A stretch of DNA of 64,000 nt from an uncultured Verrucomicrobiota bacterium (GTDB lineage Bacteria > Verrucomicrobiota > Kiritimatiellia > CAIVKH01): contig CALMYG010000067.1 of assembly GCA_937873455.1 (NCBI GenBank), positions 1 through 64,000 on the forward strand. The letters are read 5' to 3'. The notes under the pieces were generated by a model, which saw only the letters and a list, made by a program, of their open reading frames with translations, made no database searches and was not told the origin of the DNA. Numbering within the stretch: the first letter of the stretch is position 1; every line of letters begins with the position of its first letter. Of the stretch, positions 18,505 to 25,815 are shown piece by piece. The position numbers were made by a program, and so were the translations under genes.

Positions 18505-19935
18505 TCAGCTCGCCCGCTCCAAGAGCGCCACGCTTTCGATATGAAACGTATGCGGAAAAAGATCCACCGGCTGCACCTCCCGCAGCGTGTACAACCCCTC
18601 AGCGCAGAGCGCCTGGAGGTCACGGGCCAAACTGCCCGGATGACAACTGACATACACGATACGGCGAGGGGCCAGCTCGCGGAGCGTCGCCACCGCCCGC
18701 TCGTGCATCCCGGCGCGGGGCGGATCGGTTATCACCACATCCGGACGCGGTCCGGCCTGTAGCATGGCCTCCCGCAACTGCTTCAAATCCGTGGCGATAA
18801 ATGAACAGTGGATCAACCCGTTGCGCCTGGCGTTTTCCCGCGCATCGGCCACCGCCGAAGGCTCCAACTCGAAACCCCATGCCTCGCGCGCCTTCCGGCC
18901 GGCGAATAAGGTGATTGAACCGGTTCCGCAGTATAAGTCGTAGAGCACATCGTCAGGCCCCAGGTCCGCCATCCGGGTGGCCGTTTGATACAAGGTCAGC
19001 GCCTGGGCGCTGTTGGTTTGAAAAAAGGAATTCGGTGAAATGGCAAACGAAAGACCATCCAGCACCTCCCGGATCGTTCCCGGACCGTGAAGGACGTGAT
19101 GTTCCTCCCCATAAGCCACGAGGTTCTTCCGGGATGTGGTGCTGTTCACCACGGTGGTCAACGCCTTCCCCAGATCGTCCAGCAGGTAGTCGCGGTACTG
19201 CGCCATCAGATCAGCCTCAAACGAACTGGTGATCAGGTTTACCATCAACTCACCGGTGCTCCCGGCATGACGGATCATCAGGTTTCGCAGAAAGCCATCA
19301 TGCGAAATCGTGGAATAGGCCCGCCGACGATGGCGCAGGAAAAAAGCCTTGGTCAACCCAAGAACACGGCTCGAAAGCTCACTGGCAATGTGGCAGCGGT
19401 CAATATCAATGACTTTATGAAAACATCCCCGCCGGTGAAAGCCCAAGGCAAAATCAGATGGTTTGATCCGGTCGGCATCCGGCATGTTCACCTCGGCATC
19501 CAACAGGAAGCGCTCATTGGAAAAGGTAAAATCCACCTTGTTGCGGTAGTGATACGGATGCGCCGCGGCGAGTGCCGGGGCGACCACGGCGCCGTCGAAG
19601 CCGCCCAACCGGCTCAGCGCATCGGCCACCACCTTGCGCTTGAATTCAAGTTGCCGCTCATAACGGACGTGCTGCCACTTGCAGCCGCCGCACACCCCGT
19701 AATGCGCGCACACCGGGCCTACGCGATCCGGGGAGGATGCCAGCACCTCGACCAGTCGCGCCTCCAGATAATTCTTCTTTATTTTCGTGATGGCCGCGCG
19801 AACCCGGTCGCCGGGCGTAACCAGACCGCGAACCAGAACCACCATGCCGTCTTCGCGCTTGGCCACACAGGCATCATCTTCGGCGGTGTCGAGGATGTCG
19901 AGATCGAGCAAATCGCCTTTTTGTGTCGGGTGCAT
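18505..19935 (-). CDS. rlmD: 23S rRNA (uracil-C5)-methyltransferase, RlmD/RumA type
   Basis: The 476-residue product has an N-terminal TRAM domain (LDILDTAEDDACVAKREDGMV...LVTPGDRV), the Fe-S ligand cluster CAHYGVCGGCKW near residues 76-87, a SAM-binding core (VLYDLYCGTGSITLFAGRKA near 318) and the catalytic-cysteine region VYVSCHPGSLARDL near 432. The usual form of the last motif is SCNP; here N is replaced by H. It methylates uracil C5 in 23S rRNA. Which position (U747 or U1939) is not decidable from sequence; the name follows the TRAM plus Fe-S architecture. It stands alone on the minus strand and its end faces the M23 gene. Confidence 0.9.
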   Translation of the reverse strand: MHPTQKGDLLDLDILDTAEDDACVAKREDGMVVLVRGLVTPGDRVRAAITKIKKNYLEARLVEVLASSPDRVGPVCAHYGVCGGCKWQHVRYERQLEFKRKVVADALSRLGGFDGAVVAPALAAAHPYHYRNKVDFTFSNERFLLDAEVNMPDADRIKPSDFALGFHRRGCFHKVIDIDRCHIASELSSRVLGLTKAFFLRHRRRAYSTISHDGFLRNLMIRHAGSTGELMVNLITSSFEADLMAQYRDYLLDDLGKALTTVVNSTTSRKNLVAYGEEHHVLHGPGTIREVLDGLSFAISPNSFFQTNSAQALTLYQTATRMADLGPDDVLYDLYCGTGSITLFAGRKAREAWGFELEPSAVADARENARRNGLIHCSFIATDLKQLREAMLQAGPRPDVVITDPPRAGMHERAVATLRELAPRRIVYVSCHPGSLARDLQALCAEGLYTLREVQPVDLFPHTFHIESVALLERAS

Positions 19936-20008
19936 CAGGCGTGTTTATGCGTTGCCACGGATAAGTGCAAGCAGATGCGTTAGCGGAGACGGTTCGGAAT
20001 CATGACCG

Positions 20009-20031
20009 GCGCCTCACGGAGGCGCTACGAC
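20009..20031 (-). repeat. Solo REP palindrome
   Basis: GCGCCTCACGGAGGCGC followed by TACGAC is the same hairpin type as those in the array at 21824-23044, differing by A for G in the loop. Flanking GAATCATGACC also matches the array spacer. It sits between rlmD and polX, 1.8 kb away from the array. The reverse strand reads GTCGTAG plus hairpin, the orientation used by RAYT enzymes. Confidence 0.8.
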
Positions 20032-20054
20032 ATCGTACCGCCATCCGTATCAAC

Positions 20055-21779
20055 CTAGGTCAGCCGCGTTGCCTGCAGCTTCTTCTGCAGCTTCGCCAAC
20101 GGCAAACTGTTTAACACATCCTTCTTTTCCAGCCATCCCCGGCGGGCCTGGCAAATTCCGTGGGCGTGATGGGAAAAGTCGGGAATGCTGTGAGCATCGT
20201 TGTTGATGACCACCGGAATGCCGAGTTCCTTCGCCCGCCGGCAATACACCTCGTTGAGATCAAGCCGGAGCGGATGGGCGTTCAACTCAACAAAACATCC
20301 GCGCTGACGGATATGCTCCAGCATGCGATCCATATCCAAATCATACGGTTCACGCTCCAACAGCAACCGACCGGTCGGATGCGCCAGAAACGTCACATGG
20401 GGATTATCCAGCGCGCGCAATATCCGTTCGGTTTGTTGGTCGCGCGATAGATTGAATTTGCTGTGAATCGAGACGATCACCACATCGAGTTCCTTCAGGA
20501 TGGCGTCCGGCAAATCCAGCGAGCCGTCCTCCAGAATATCCACTTCGGAACCTTTGAGGATTTTGATGCCGATGGCCTGCTCATTTAGCTGATCAATTTC
20601 GGTGATTTGCCGGGCCAGACGATGTGCGTCCAATCCATTGGCCACGGTCAGGCGCTTGGAATGATCGGTAATGGCGAGGTATTCCCACCCCAGCGACGCG
20701 GCATGCCGGGCCATGGACTCGATGGTTTCCGCGCCATCTGACCAGATGGTATGGTTGTGCAAATCGCCACGCAAATCATCACCACCAATCAACTCGGGCA
20801 GAGCGCCCGCCTCGGCGGCTTCGATTTCACCCGCGTCTTCCCGCAATTCCGGAGGAATCCAGGGCAATCCAAGGGCGGCAAAAACCTCTTCCTCGGTTCG
20901 ACCCGCCCGCCAGGCATCGTCCAGAAAGATGCCGTATTCATTTTGCTTCAAACCCATCTGCTGGGCGCGACGGCGGGTGGCCACGTTGTGAGCCTTGCTA
21001 CCGGTAAAATAATGCAGGGCGGCGCCGTAACTCTCCGCCGCAACCAATCGCAGATCGGCTTGCATCCCGTTTTGTAAGAGAATACTTCCCTTGGTTTCAC
21101 CTTGGGCCAACACGCGCTCGACGCCCTCCATGCCGGTGAAGGCCGACATCACCGCCGGAGCATCCGTGGCCGCCACCAGGAAGTCCAGATCACCAACCGT
21201 CTCTTTGCCGCGCCGGAAACTCCCGGCTACCTCGGCCTGTTGAACACCTTCGACCTGTCGCAGCCGCTCCAACATGGCGGCGACCTGAGGCGCGGCGCGC
21301 GCCCGCAGGTGACGAACCGTAGTGTCGAGCCGCTTCGTCGCGGCATCCAGCAAGGACGCCTCCATTTTGGCCCCGAATCCGCTCAACTCCCGGATTCTAC
21401 CCGCCTTCGCCGCGGCGATCAGATCGTCCAACGTCGCGATCTTCACCTGGTCCAACAGCACCTTGACCCGCTTGGGACCAAGGCCAGGAAGCTTCAGAAG
21501 CTGAGGGAGGGATGGCGGAAATTCCGCCCGGATTTTCTCCAGGGTCGACAGGTGACCGGTGTTGACCATCTCCGCGATTTTCGCCGAGATTTCCTTTCCG
21601 ATTCCGGGAATTTCGGTCAAATCGCGGCCCTCCGTCAACTCCCGCCGCAACTCGACCGGAAGATCGCGCAGGGTGCGGGCGGCATTGCGATACGCACGTA
21701 TTTTAAACGGATTATCGCCCTTGATTTCGAGGTAATCCGCCAACTCGTCAAACCGGTCGGCCATGTCCTGATTCAGCAT
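20055..21779 (-). CDS. polX: PolX-family DNA polymerase with PHP domain
   Basis: The 574-residue protein has helix-hairpin-helix motifs (ITEIPGIGKEISAKIAEM near 55, LLKLPGLGPKRVKVLLDQ near 95), a polymerase-beta-like nucleotidyltransferase core (VAGSFRRGKETVGDLDFLV near 183, whose GDLDFLV supplies metal-binding Asp residues), and a C-terminal PHP phosphoesterase (DLHNHTIWSDG near 344, LAITDHSKRL, FLAHPTGRLL, ELNAHPLRLDL). This is the standard bacterial PolX layout and length (about 570), a gap-filling repair polymerase with 3'-5' exonuclease. It is not adjacent to mutS2 as in Bacillus. The array of REP palindromes starts just beyond its 5' end. Confidence 0.93.
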   Translation of the reverse strand: MLNQDMADRFDELADYLEIKGDNPFKIRAYRNAARTLRDLPVELRRELTEGRDLTEIPGIGKEISAKIAEMVNTGHLSTLEKIRAEFPPSLPQLLKLPGLGPKRVKVLLDQVKIATLDDLIAAAKAGRIRELSGFGAKMEASLLDAATKRLDTTVRHLRARAAPQVAAMLERLRQVEGVQQAEVAGSFRRGKETVGDLDFLVAATDAPAVMSAFTGMEGVERVLAQGETKGSILLQNGMQADLRLVAAESYGAALHYFTGSKAHNVATRRRAQQMGLKQNEYGIFLDDAWRAGRTEEEVFAALGLPWIPPELREDAGEIEAAEAGALPELIGGDDLRGDLHNHTIWSDGAETIESMARHAASLGWEYLAITDHSKRLTVANGLDAHRLARQITEIDQLNEQAIGIKILKGSEVDILEDGSLDLPDAILKELDVVIVSIHSKFNLSRDQQTERILRALDNPHVTFLAHPTGRLLLEREPYDLDMDRMLEHIRQRGCFVELNAHPLRLDLNEVYCRRAKELGIPVVINNDAHSIPDFSHHAHGICQARRGWLEKKDVLNSLPLAKLQKKLQATRLT

Positions 21780-21823
21780 GCAGGCAGTTTAGCACCATGC
21801 GCGTTGACCGACCATAATTCTCT

Positions 21824-22169
21824 GCGCCTCGCGGAGGCGCTACTACACCATGCAACCAGATCCCAATGTAGTAGCCGCTCCGCGAGCGGCATCCGCGTAT
21901 GGTCCGATCATGATCTGCGCCTCGTGGAGGCGCTCCTACACCATGCAACCAGATCCCGATGTAGTAGCCGCTCCGTGAGCGGCATCCGCGTATGATCCGA
22001 TCATGATATGCGCCTCGCGGAGGCGCTCCTACACCATGCAACCAGATCCCGATGTAGTAGCCGCTCCGTGAGCGGCATCCGCGTATTGTCCGATCATGAT
22101 CTGCGCCTCGCGGAGGCGCTACTACATCATGCAACCAGATCCCAATGTCGTAGCCGCTCCGTGAGCGGC
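21824..22169. repeat. REP array, left part: four 93-bp units
   Basis: GTAGTAG (once GTCGTAG) plus the hairpin CCGCTCCGTGAGCGG starts at 21868, 21961, 22054 and 22147, an exact 93-base period. About midway in each unit lies the second hairpin GCGCCTCGCGGAGGCGC followed by CTACTAC or CTCCTAC, which is GTAGTAG plus hairpin on the other strand. So each unit is a head-to-head pair of two REP variants (a BIME-like unit). The spacers are conserved, for example ACCATGCAACCAGATCCC and ATCCGCGTATGATCC. One copy has CCGCGAGCGG in place of CCGTGAGCGG. The array continues after the RAYT gene at 22787. Confidence 0.95.
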
Positions 22170-22216
22170 TGCAGCGTGTCGACCAATCGTAATCATCGGC
22201 CCCTAAAGTCTACCAC

Positions 22217-22687
22217 CTATACCCGGTCTATTCGAACGATCTCGCCCTGATACGGCCACATGTCCGCATTCTCCACCAAGCCGGCCCGGACCGGATTTTC
22301 GCGCACATACGCCCATTTTTCGTAGTAACTTTCGTTGTTTCGCATTAAATGATCAAAAAAGCCCGGTTGCCACACCCGAAGGTCGGGTTGTGATACCCGC
22401 AACGCCTTCGTGATTGCCTGTTTCAGGAATTTTATGCTCGCGCTCAGGGTTTGGTCGCCGCCCACCCGTATAAAGAGATGAAGATGATCGGGCATGACAA
22501 CGTAGCGACCAATTCCCACGCCAATCGCTTCCTGGAATACTGCATGAGACACCAAGGCATCGTGCACCAGCTCAGAGGCAAGAAGGCCTTGCCGTTTCCA
22601 TGCGACCATGGTGACGAAATAAAGAGGCGCATCATAGGTTGAAAAAACACGCTCGAGCCGCGGCGGGCGTTTTCGATAGTCTGACAT
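22217..22687 (-). CDS. REP-associated tyrosine transposase (RAYT, Y1/HUH family)
   Basis: The start is taken at Met 22687, giving 156 residues, because the family opening (YRKRPPRLERVFSTY, then LYFVTMVAWKRQGLL) begins there; an in-frame Met at 22747 adds 20 atypical residues. The HUH motif is MPDHLHLF (His68, His70), and the C-terminal helix ESYYEKWAYVRENPVRAGLV carries the likely catalytic tyrosine (Tyr127) and the RAYT-typical NPVRAG. RAYTs are single-copy Y1 nucleases that cut and join single-stranded REP DNA at a GTAG 5' of the hairpin. The gene is embedded in a 93-bp REP array whose elements carry exactly this GTAG-plus-hairpin arrangement on both strands. The key residues are intact, so it is probably active. 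Confidence 0.92.
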   Translation of the reverse strand: MSDYRKRPPRLERVFSTYDAPLYFVTMVAWKRQGLLASELVHDALVSHAVFQEAIGVGIGRYVVMPDHLHLFIRVGGDQTLSASIKFLKQAITKALRVSQPDLRVWQPGFFDHLMRNNESYYEKWAYVRENPVRAGLVENADMWPYQGEIVRIDRV

Positions 22688-22786
22688 GCATATTTCATAG
22701 ATGTCGACGAGGAGACATGGCAACTGAATTTTTCTCGTGCACGCCATCCCGGTGCTACAAACCCTTCCAGTAGCGTGACCCGGAAT

Positions 22787-23044
22787 GTCGTAGCCGCTCC
22801 GTGAGCGGCATCTGCACAGGGTCGAATCATGATCGGCGCCTCTCGGAGGCGCTACTACACCATGCGGTCATATCCCGATGTAGTAGCCGCTCCGTGAGCG
22901 GCATCCGCATAGGATCGAATCATGATCGGCGCCTCTCGGAGGCGCTACTACACCATGCAATCAAATCCCCATGTAGTAGCCGCTCCGTGAGCGGCATCTG
23001 CATAAGAGCGGATCATGATCAGCGCCTCGTGGAGGCGCTACTAC
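22787..23044. repeat. REP array, right part: three 93-bp units
   Basis: The same GTAGTAG-plus-hairpin elements start at 22787 (as GTCGTAG), 22880 and 22973, again 93 bases apart, with inverted hairpin-plus-CTACTAC partners ending at 23044. Spacers differ slightly from the left part (ATCTGCACAGGGTCGAATC and GCGCCTCTCGGAGGCGC), so the two halves form distinguishable sub-lineages. Both halves meet the RAYT gene at the GTCGTAG variant (22147 and 22787). Confidence 0.95.
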
Positions 23045-23115
23045 GCCTCAAACGCTGGCCCTGCTTGACAATCCGAAATGGGGGCTTATGTTGTCTATTG
23101 TTTATAGGAGAATCC

Positions 23116-23478
23116 ATGATGGCCGAAGAAACGACGGCAGCGGCGACCGCGACCCATAATTTAATCAAAATCACGACCGTGGCGAAACAGGAATTGGTAA
23201 AGCTGGAAGCCACCGGTGATAACTTTTTGCGTATTTCCGTGATTCCCGGCGGATGCTCGGGAATGACCTACAACGCGGCCATTGACAATGTGTTGTCCGA
23301 TGGCGATCTGGTCGTCTTCGATGACGGTTCGCTCAAAGTCGTCGCCGATGAAGGAAGCACCATGTTTCTCGACGGCTTGGAAATTGACTTTTCCGACGAT
23401 CTGATTGCCTCGGGATTCCGGTTCAAAAATCCGAAAGCAAAAAAAGGCTGCGGTTGCGGCGCCAGTTTTGCGGTTTAA
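23116..23478 (+). CDS. A-type iron-sulfur cluster carrier (HesB/IscA/ErpA family)
   Basis: The start is ATG 23116, with TAGGAG 5 bases upstream; the reading frame is open further upstream only because the REP array happens to lack stops. The 120-residue product has an extra N-terminal stretch, then the HesB core ITTVAKQELVKLE, the cysteine motif GGCSGMTY near residue 57, and the C-terminal GCGCGASF near 113. These three cysteines hold the Fe-S cluster in A-type carriers. It is cytosolic and passes clusters to apo-enzymes. The next gene starts 6 bases after its stop. No isc or suf genes are nearby. Confidence 0.92.
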   Translation: MMAEETTAAATATHNLIKITTVAKQELVKLEATGDNFLRISVIPGGCSGMTYNAAIDNVLSDGDLVVFDDGSLKVVADEGSTMFLDGLEIDFSDDLIASGFRFKNPKAKKGCGCGASFAV

Positions 23479-23484
23479 CGCGTT

Positions 23485-23706
23485 ATGACGGTTAAACCCA
23501 TCGAACTATTGGGCGGCGAATCCGTCTATTGCATCAACCAAAGCCAGTTGGCCAATGCCAAAAAACTGGCTTTTGACGATCCGGCGACCTCCCCGCGTAT
23601 TCAGGAAGAAATCGCGGCGCTCGAGGCAAAGTTTTCCCGCAATGAGCGAGCGGCGTTGGCCTTCGTCCTGATCGACCGCTTGCTGAAAACATCCGCACAC
23701 ACCTGA
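23485..23706 (+). CDS. Small conserved-looking protein of unknown function
   Basis: A 73-residue acidic to neutral product (MTVKPIELLGGESVYCINQ ... RNERAALAFVLIDRLLKTSA) begins 6 bases after the Fe-S carrier, likely in the same transcript. It has one cysteine and a helical C-terminal half. I do not recognise a family. Codon use and tight spacing favour a real gene; no signal peptide or membrane segment is visible. Confidence 0.6.
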   Translation: MTVKPIELLGGESVYCINQSQLANAKKLAFDDPATSPRIQEEIAALEAKFSRNERAALAFVLIDRLLKTSAHT

Positions 23707-23718
23707 ATTCCGCACCAG

Positions 23719-23826
23719 CGGATTCCCGCATGGCTCACGCACCGCATGACCAAACCCCTTCACGGTATGAACGGGCTTCAGGAGTGCAGTGTCACGAAAA
23801 AGTCAGCCAATCAGGGAGGCGTGGCG
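23719..23826. repeat. Dispersed element B, copy 1
   Basis: Positions 23719-23763 (CGGATTCCCGCATGGCTCAC, GCACCGCATGACC, AAACCCCTTCAC) match 44314-44358 at 42 of 45 bases. Similarity continues weakly through GCAGTGTCACGAAAAAGTC and AATCAGGGAGGCG to about 23826, compared with GCGGTGTCACGAACAAGTC and GATCAGGGATGCG at 44380-44415. It fills the spacer between the small gene and apbE. Confidence 0.75.
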
Positions 23827-23892
23827 TCCCAGGCGCCCCTTTACCGCCCATTCGCGGTTGCAACTTGATGCAAGTCGGTACATCTTTGTTGA

Positions 23893-24960
23893 ATGATTAT
23901 TCAACCGCGTCCGTTTAATCTTCGGAAAACCCTGACCGCGCTTGCGGTCATCGGGGTGGCTTTTTACTTCTATTACCAGCGCCCTCCCCCACTTCAATTC
24001 TGGCGGATGAGCGGGGCGACCATGGGAACCACCTACTCCATCAAGGTACTTGATCAGCGCCTGACCCAGGTTGACGTGCAACGCCTTAAACAGGAAATTG
24101 ACGCCCACTTGGCGGAGATCAACCGCCAAATGTCCACGTACCTGCCGGACAGTGAAATCAGCCGGTTTAATCAGCATCAGGACACGACGCCCTTTAGCGT
24201 ATCGCCGGGTTTTGCCGGGGTGATGCGCCTGGCTGTTGAGGTTTGCCGCGATACCGATGGTGCGTTTAATCCCGGACTTGACCCCTTGATTAATGCCTGG
24301 GGCTTCGGACCCTCCGGCCCCGGGGCCACGCCGGACGAGGCCATTCTGGAACGTGCACTGGCTCTGGCCGGGTGCGATGCCGTATCGGTGACGCCGGACG
24401 GCGCGCTGGTCAAACAGCATCCCCGATCCACCGCTAATCTAAACGCCATCGCCAAAGGCTGGGGGGTGGACGAGGTTGCCCGGCTAATCGAAAAGGCCGG
24501 GGTGACCAATTACTTTGTCGAAATCGGGGGCGAGGTCTTTGCCCGGGGCATCAGCGAAAAAATCCGCCCCTGGCGGGTTGGCATTGATCGTCCGGCGGAC
24601 GGTGCGTTGCCGGGCGAGGCGTACGATCTTGTCGTGGCGCTGGACGGCGTGGCCCTCGCCACATCCGGCAATTACCGTAACTTTTTCACCACCGACGACG
24701 GGATCAACGTCGCGCACATCCTGGATCCCCGCACGGGAAGACCGGTTCTTTCCTCCACCGCCAGCGTTTCGGTAATCGCGCCGACCTGCATGCTGGCCGA
24801 TGCGCTGGCCACCGCTTTTTTTGTAATGGGGTCGGACGAGGGCCTCGCTTGGGTGGAACGTCACGAGGGCGTTGAAGCCGCCTTCACTGAATACGGCGCA
24901 GATGGAGAATTAGTCACGCGCTTAAGTCCGGGCTTTTCGTCCTTTGTGGTTTCACCGTAG
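23893..24960 (+). CDS. apbE: FAD:protein FMN transferase
   Basis: A 355-residue ApbE-family product anchored by an N-terminal membrane segment (LTALAVIGVAFYFYYQ). Recognised motifs are RMSGATMGTTYSIKV near 39-53, FNPGLDPLINAWGFG near 118, AIAKGWGVDEVARLIEKAGV near 191, EIGGEVFARG near 217, and LATSGNYRNFF near 261. ApbE attaches FMN to threonines of exported or membrane flavoproteins such as the Rnf and Nqr subunits. No rnf or nqr genes are in this window. Length is typical. A short pre-ATG region lacks a strong ribosome site. Confidence 0.92.
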   Translation: MIIQPRPFNLRKTLTALAVIGVAFYFYYQRPPPLQFWRMSGATMGTTYSIKVLDQRLTQVDVQRLKQEIDAHLAEINRQMSTYLPDSEISRFNQHQDTTPFSVSPGFAGVMRLAVEVCRDTDGAFNPGLDPLINAWGFGPSGPGATPDEAILERALALAGCDAVSVTPDGALVKQHPRSTANLNAIAKGWGVDEVARLIEKAGVTNYFVEIGGEVFARGISEKIRPWRVGIDRPADGALPGEAYDLVVALDGVALATSGNYRNFFTTDDGINVAHILDPRTGRPVLSSTASVSVIAPTCMLADALATAFFVMGSDEGLAWVERHEGVEAAFTEYGADGELVTRLSPGFSSFVVSP

Positions 24961-24987
24961 ACCCTCGCGGACCGCACCATCACTTCC

Positions 24988-25007
24988 GGACGGCGAGGCC
25001 GCCGTCC
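24988..25007. repeat. 20-bp palindromic hairpin, copy 1 of 3
   Basis: GGACGGCGAGGCCGCCGTCC forms an 8-bp stem with a 4-base loop. The identical 20-mer occurs at 32177-32196 and 32387-32406; this copy and the last also share the following CTCCCGGCG. It is in the spacer between apbE and the CBM48 gene and lacks a T-tract, so it is a repeat rather than a terminator. Confidence 0.85.
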
Positions 25008-25101
25008 CTCCCGGCGCATTCCGGTGCGTCCAGGGAGCGCATCCGTTGTGTGACGGGTCAAGATTGCCCTCCATGGCGGTGACGTGGTAGCGTTGCCAGC
25101 C

Positions 25102-25815
25102 ATGAAACCGATGTTATTCGTATTTGCCTTTGCCGGGCTGGTCCTGGTAGCGAGCGGCCAGTCGCTGCAGCCCGGTCGCTTGTTACCCCGCGAAACTACC
25201 GGCGGGGTACTCTTTCGCTGTTACGCTCCGGAGGCCGGGCGGGTTTATCTTGCCGGCAGCTTTAACCAGTGGGCCGGAAACGTTGGTGGACGAATTGCCG
25301 ATACCCGCTTCGCGATGAGCGGACCGGACGAACACGGCGTGTTTCATAAGACGGTACCCTTGCCGGTCGGTGTGCATGCCTACAAGTTCGCTATCGAAAA
25401 CCCTGACCGCACGATGACCTGGATATCCCCCGATTTCGCGCCGCGGCGCGACGAGGAGGGCAATGCCCTGATTGTGGTCGACGGCGTCCTTGACGACGAG
25501 GAATCCCTGGTTTATCCCCAGCCACCGTGGCGCGGCCCGGATGGCAGTACGACCTTCGAGCTGTTTGCCCCGGATGCCGAGATCGTATTTCTCGCCGGAG
25601 ACTTTAACAACTGGGCCAACCGCAAGGCCGGTCAGGTTCACGATCTGCGCTTCGCCATGCGCGGACCGGATGCCCACGGGATATGGCGCATCAGCGCGGC
25701 CCTAGCACCCGGACGCTACCGCTATCAATTTGTACTCAACGGATCCACGTGGATACAAAACCCGCTGGTCACTACCGTCACCCCGGACGGCCATTCGATT
25801 CTGGAGGCGCCATGA
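25102..25815 (+). CDS. Exported double glycogen-binding (CBM48/AMPK-type) protein
   Basis: The start is ATG 25102, which opens a signal peptide (MKPMLFVFAFAGLVLVASGQS); the frame also opens earlier at a GTG. The 237-residue protein carries two tandem CBM48-like modules: VLFRCYAPEAGRVYLAGSFNQW near 36 and FELFAPDAEIVFLAGDFNNWAN near 155, each with the Y/FxAGxFNxW pattern and a later GxYxYxFxxxG strand (GVHAYKFAIEN, GRYRYQFVLNG). No catalytic domain is present. It probably binds starch- or glycogen-like glucan outside the cytoplasm. The GH31 gene starts inside its stop codon (ATGA), so the two are coupled. Confidence 0.85.
   Translation: MKPMLFVFAFAGLVLVASGQSLQPGRLLPRETTGGVLFRCYAPEAGRVYLAGSFNQWAGNVGGRIADTRFAMSGPDEHGVFHKTVPLPVGVHAYKFAIENPDRTMTWISPDFAPRRDEEGNALIVVDGVLDDEESLVYPQPPWRGPDGSTTFELFAPDAEIVFLAGDFNNWANRKAGQVHDLRFAMRGPDAHGIWRISAALAPGRYRYQFVLNGSTWIQNPLVTTVTPDGHSILEAP

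Noticed and set aside
21748..22134. Minus-strand frame of 128 residues with a repeated 31-residue peptide
   Set aside because: It is produced by the 93-bp REP array, which lacks stops in several frames; it has no ribosome site and no family.
21824..23044. Possible CRISPR array
   Set aside because: The units are palindromic throughout and spacers are conserved, unlike CRISPR; there are no cas genes.
22801..23115. N-terminal extension of the Fe-S carrier gene
   Set aside because: The extension is REP DNA; the HesB opening and TAGGAG at 23105-23110 place the start at 23116.
24988..25007. Hairpin as terminator of apbE
   Set aside because: There is no T-tract and the same 20-mer occurs elsewhere in unrelated positions, including inside kamA.
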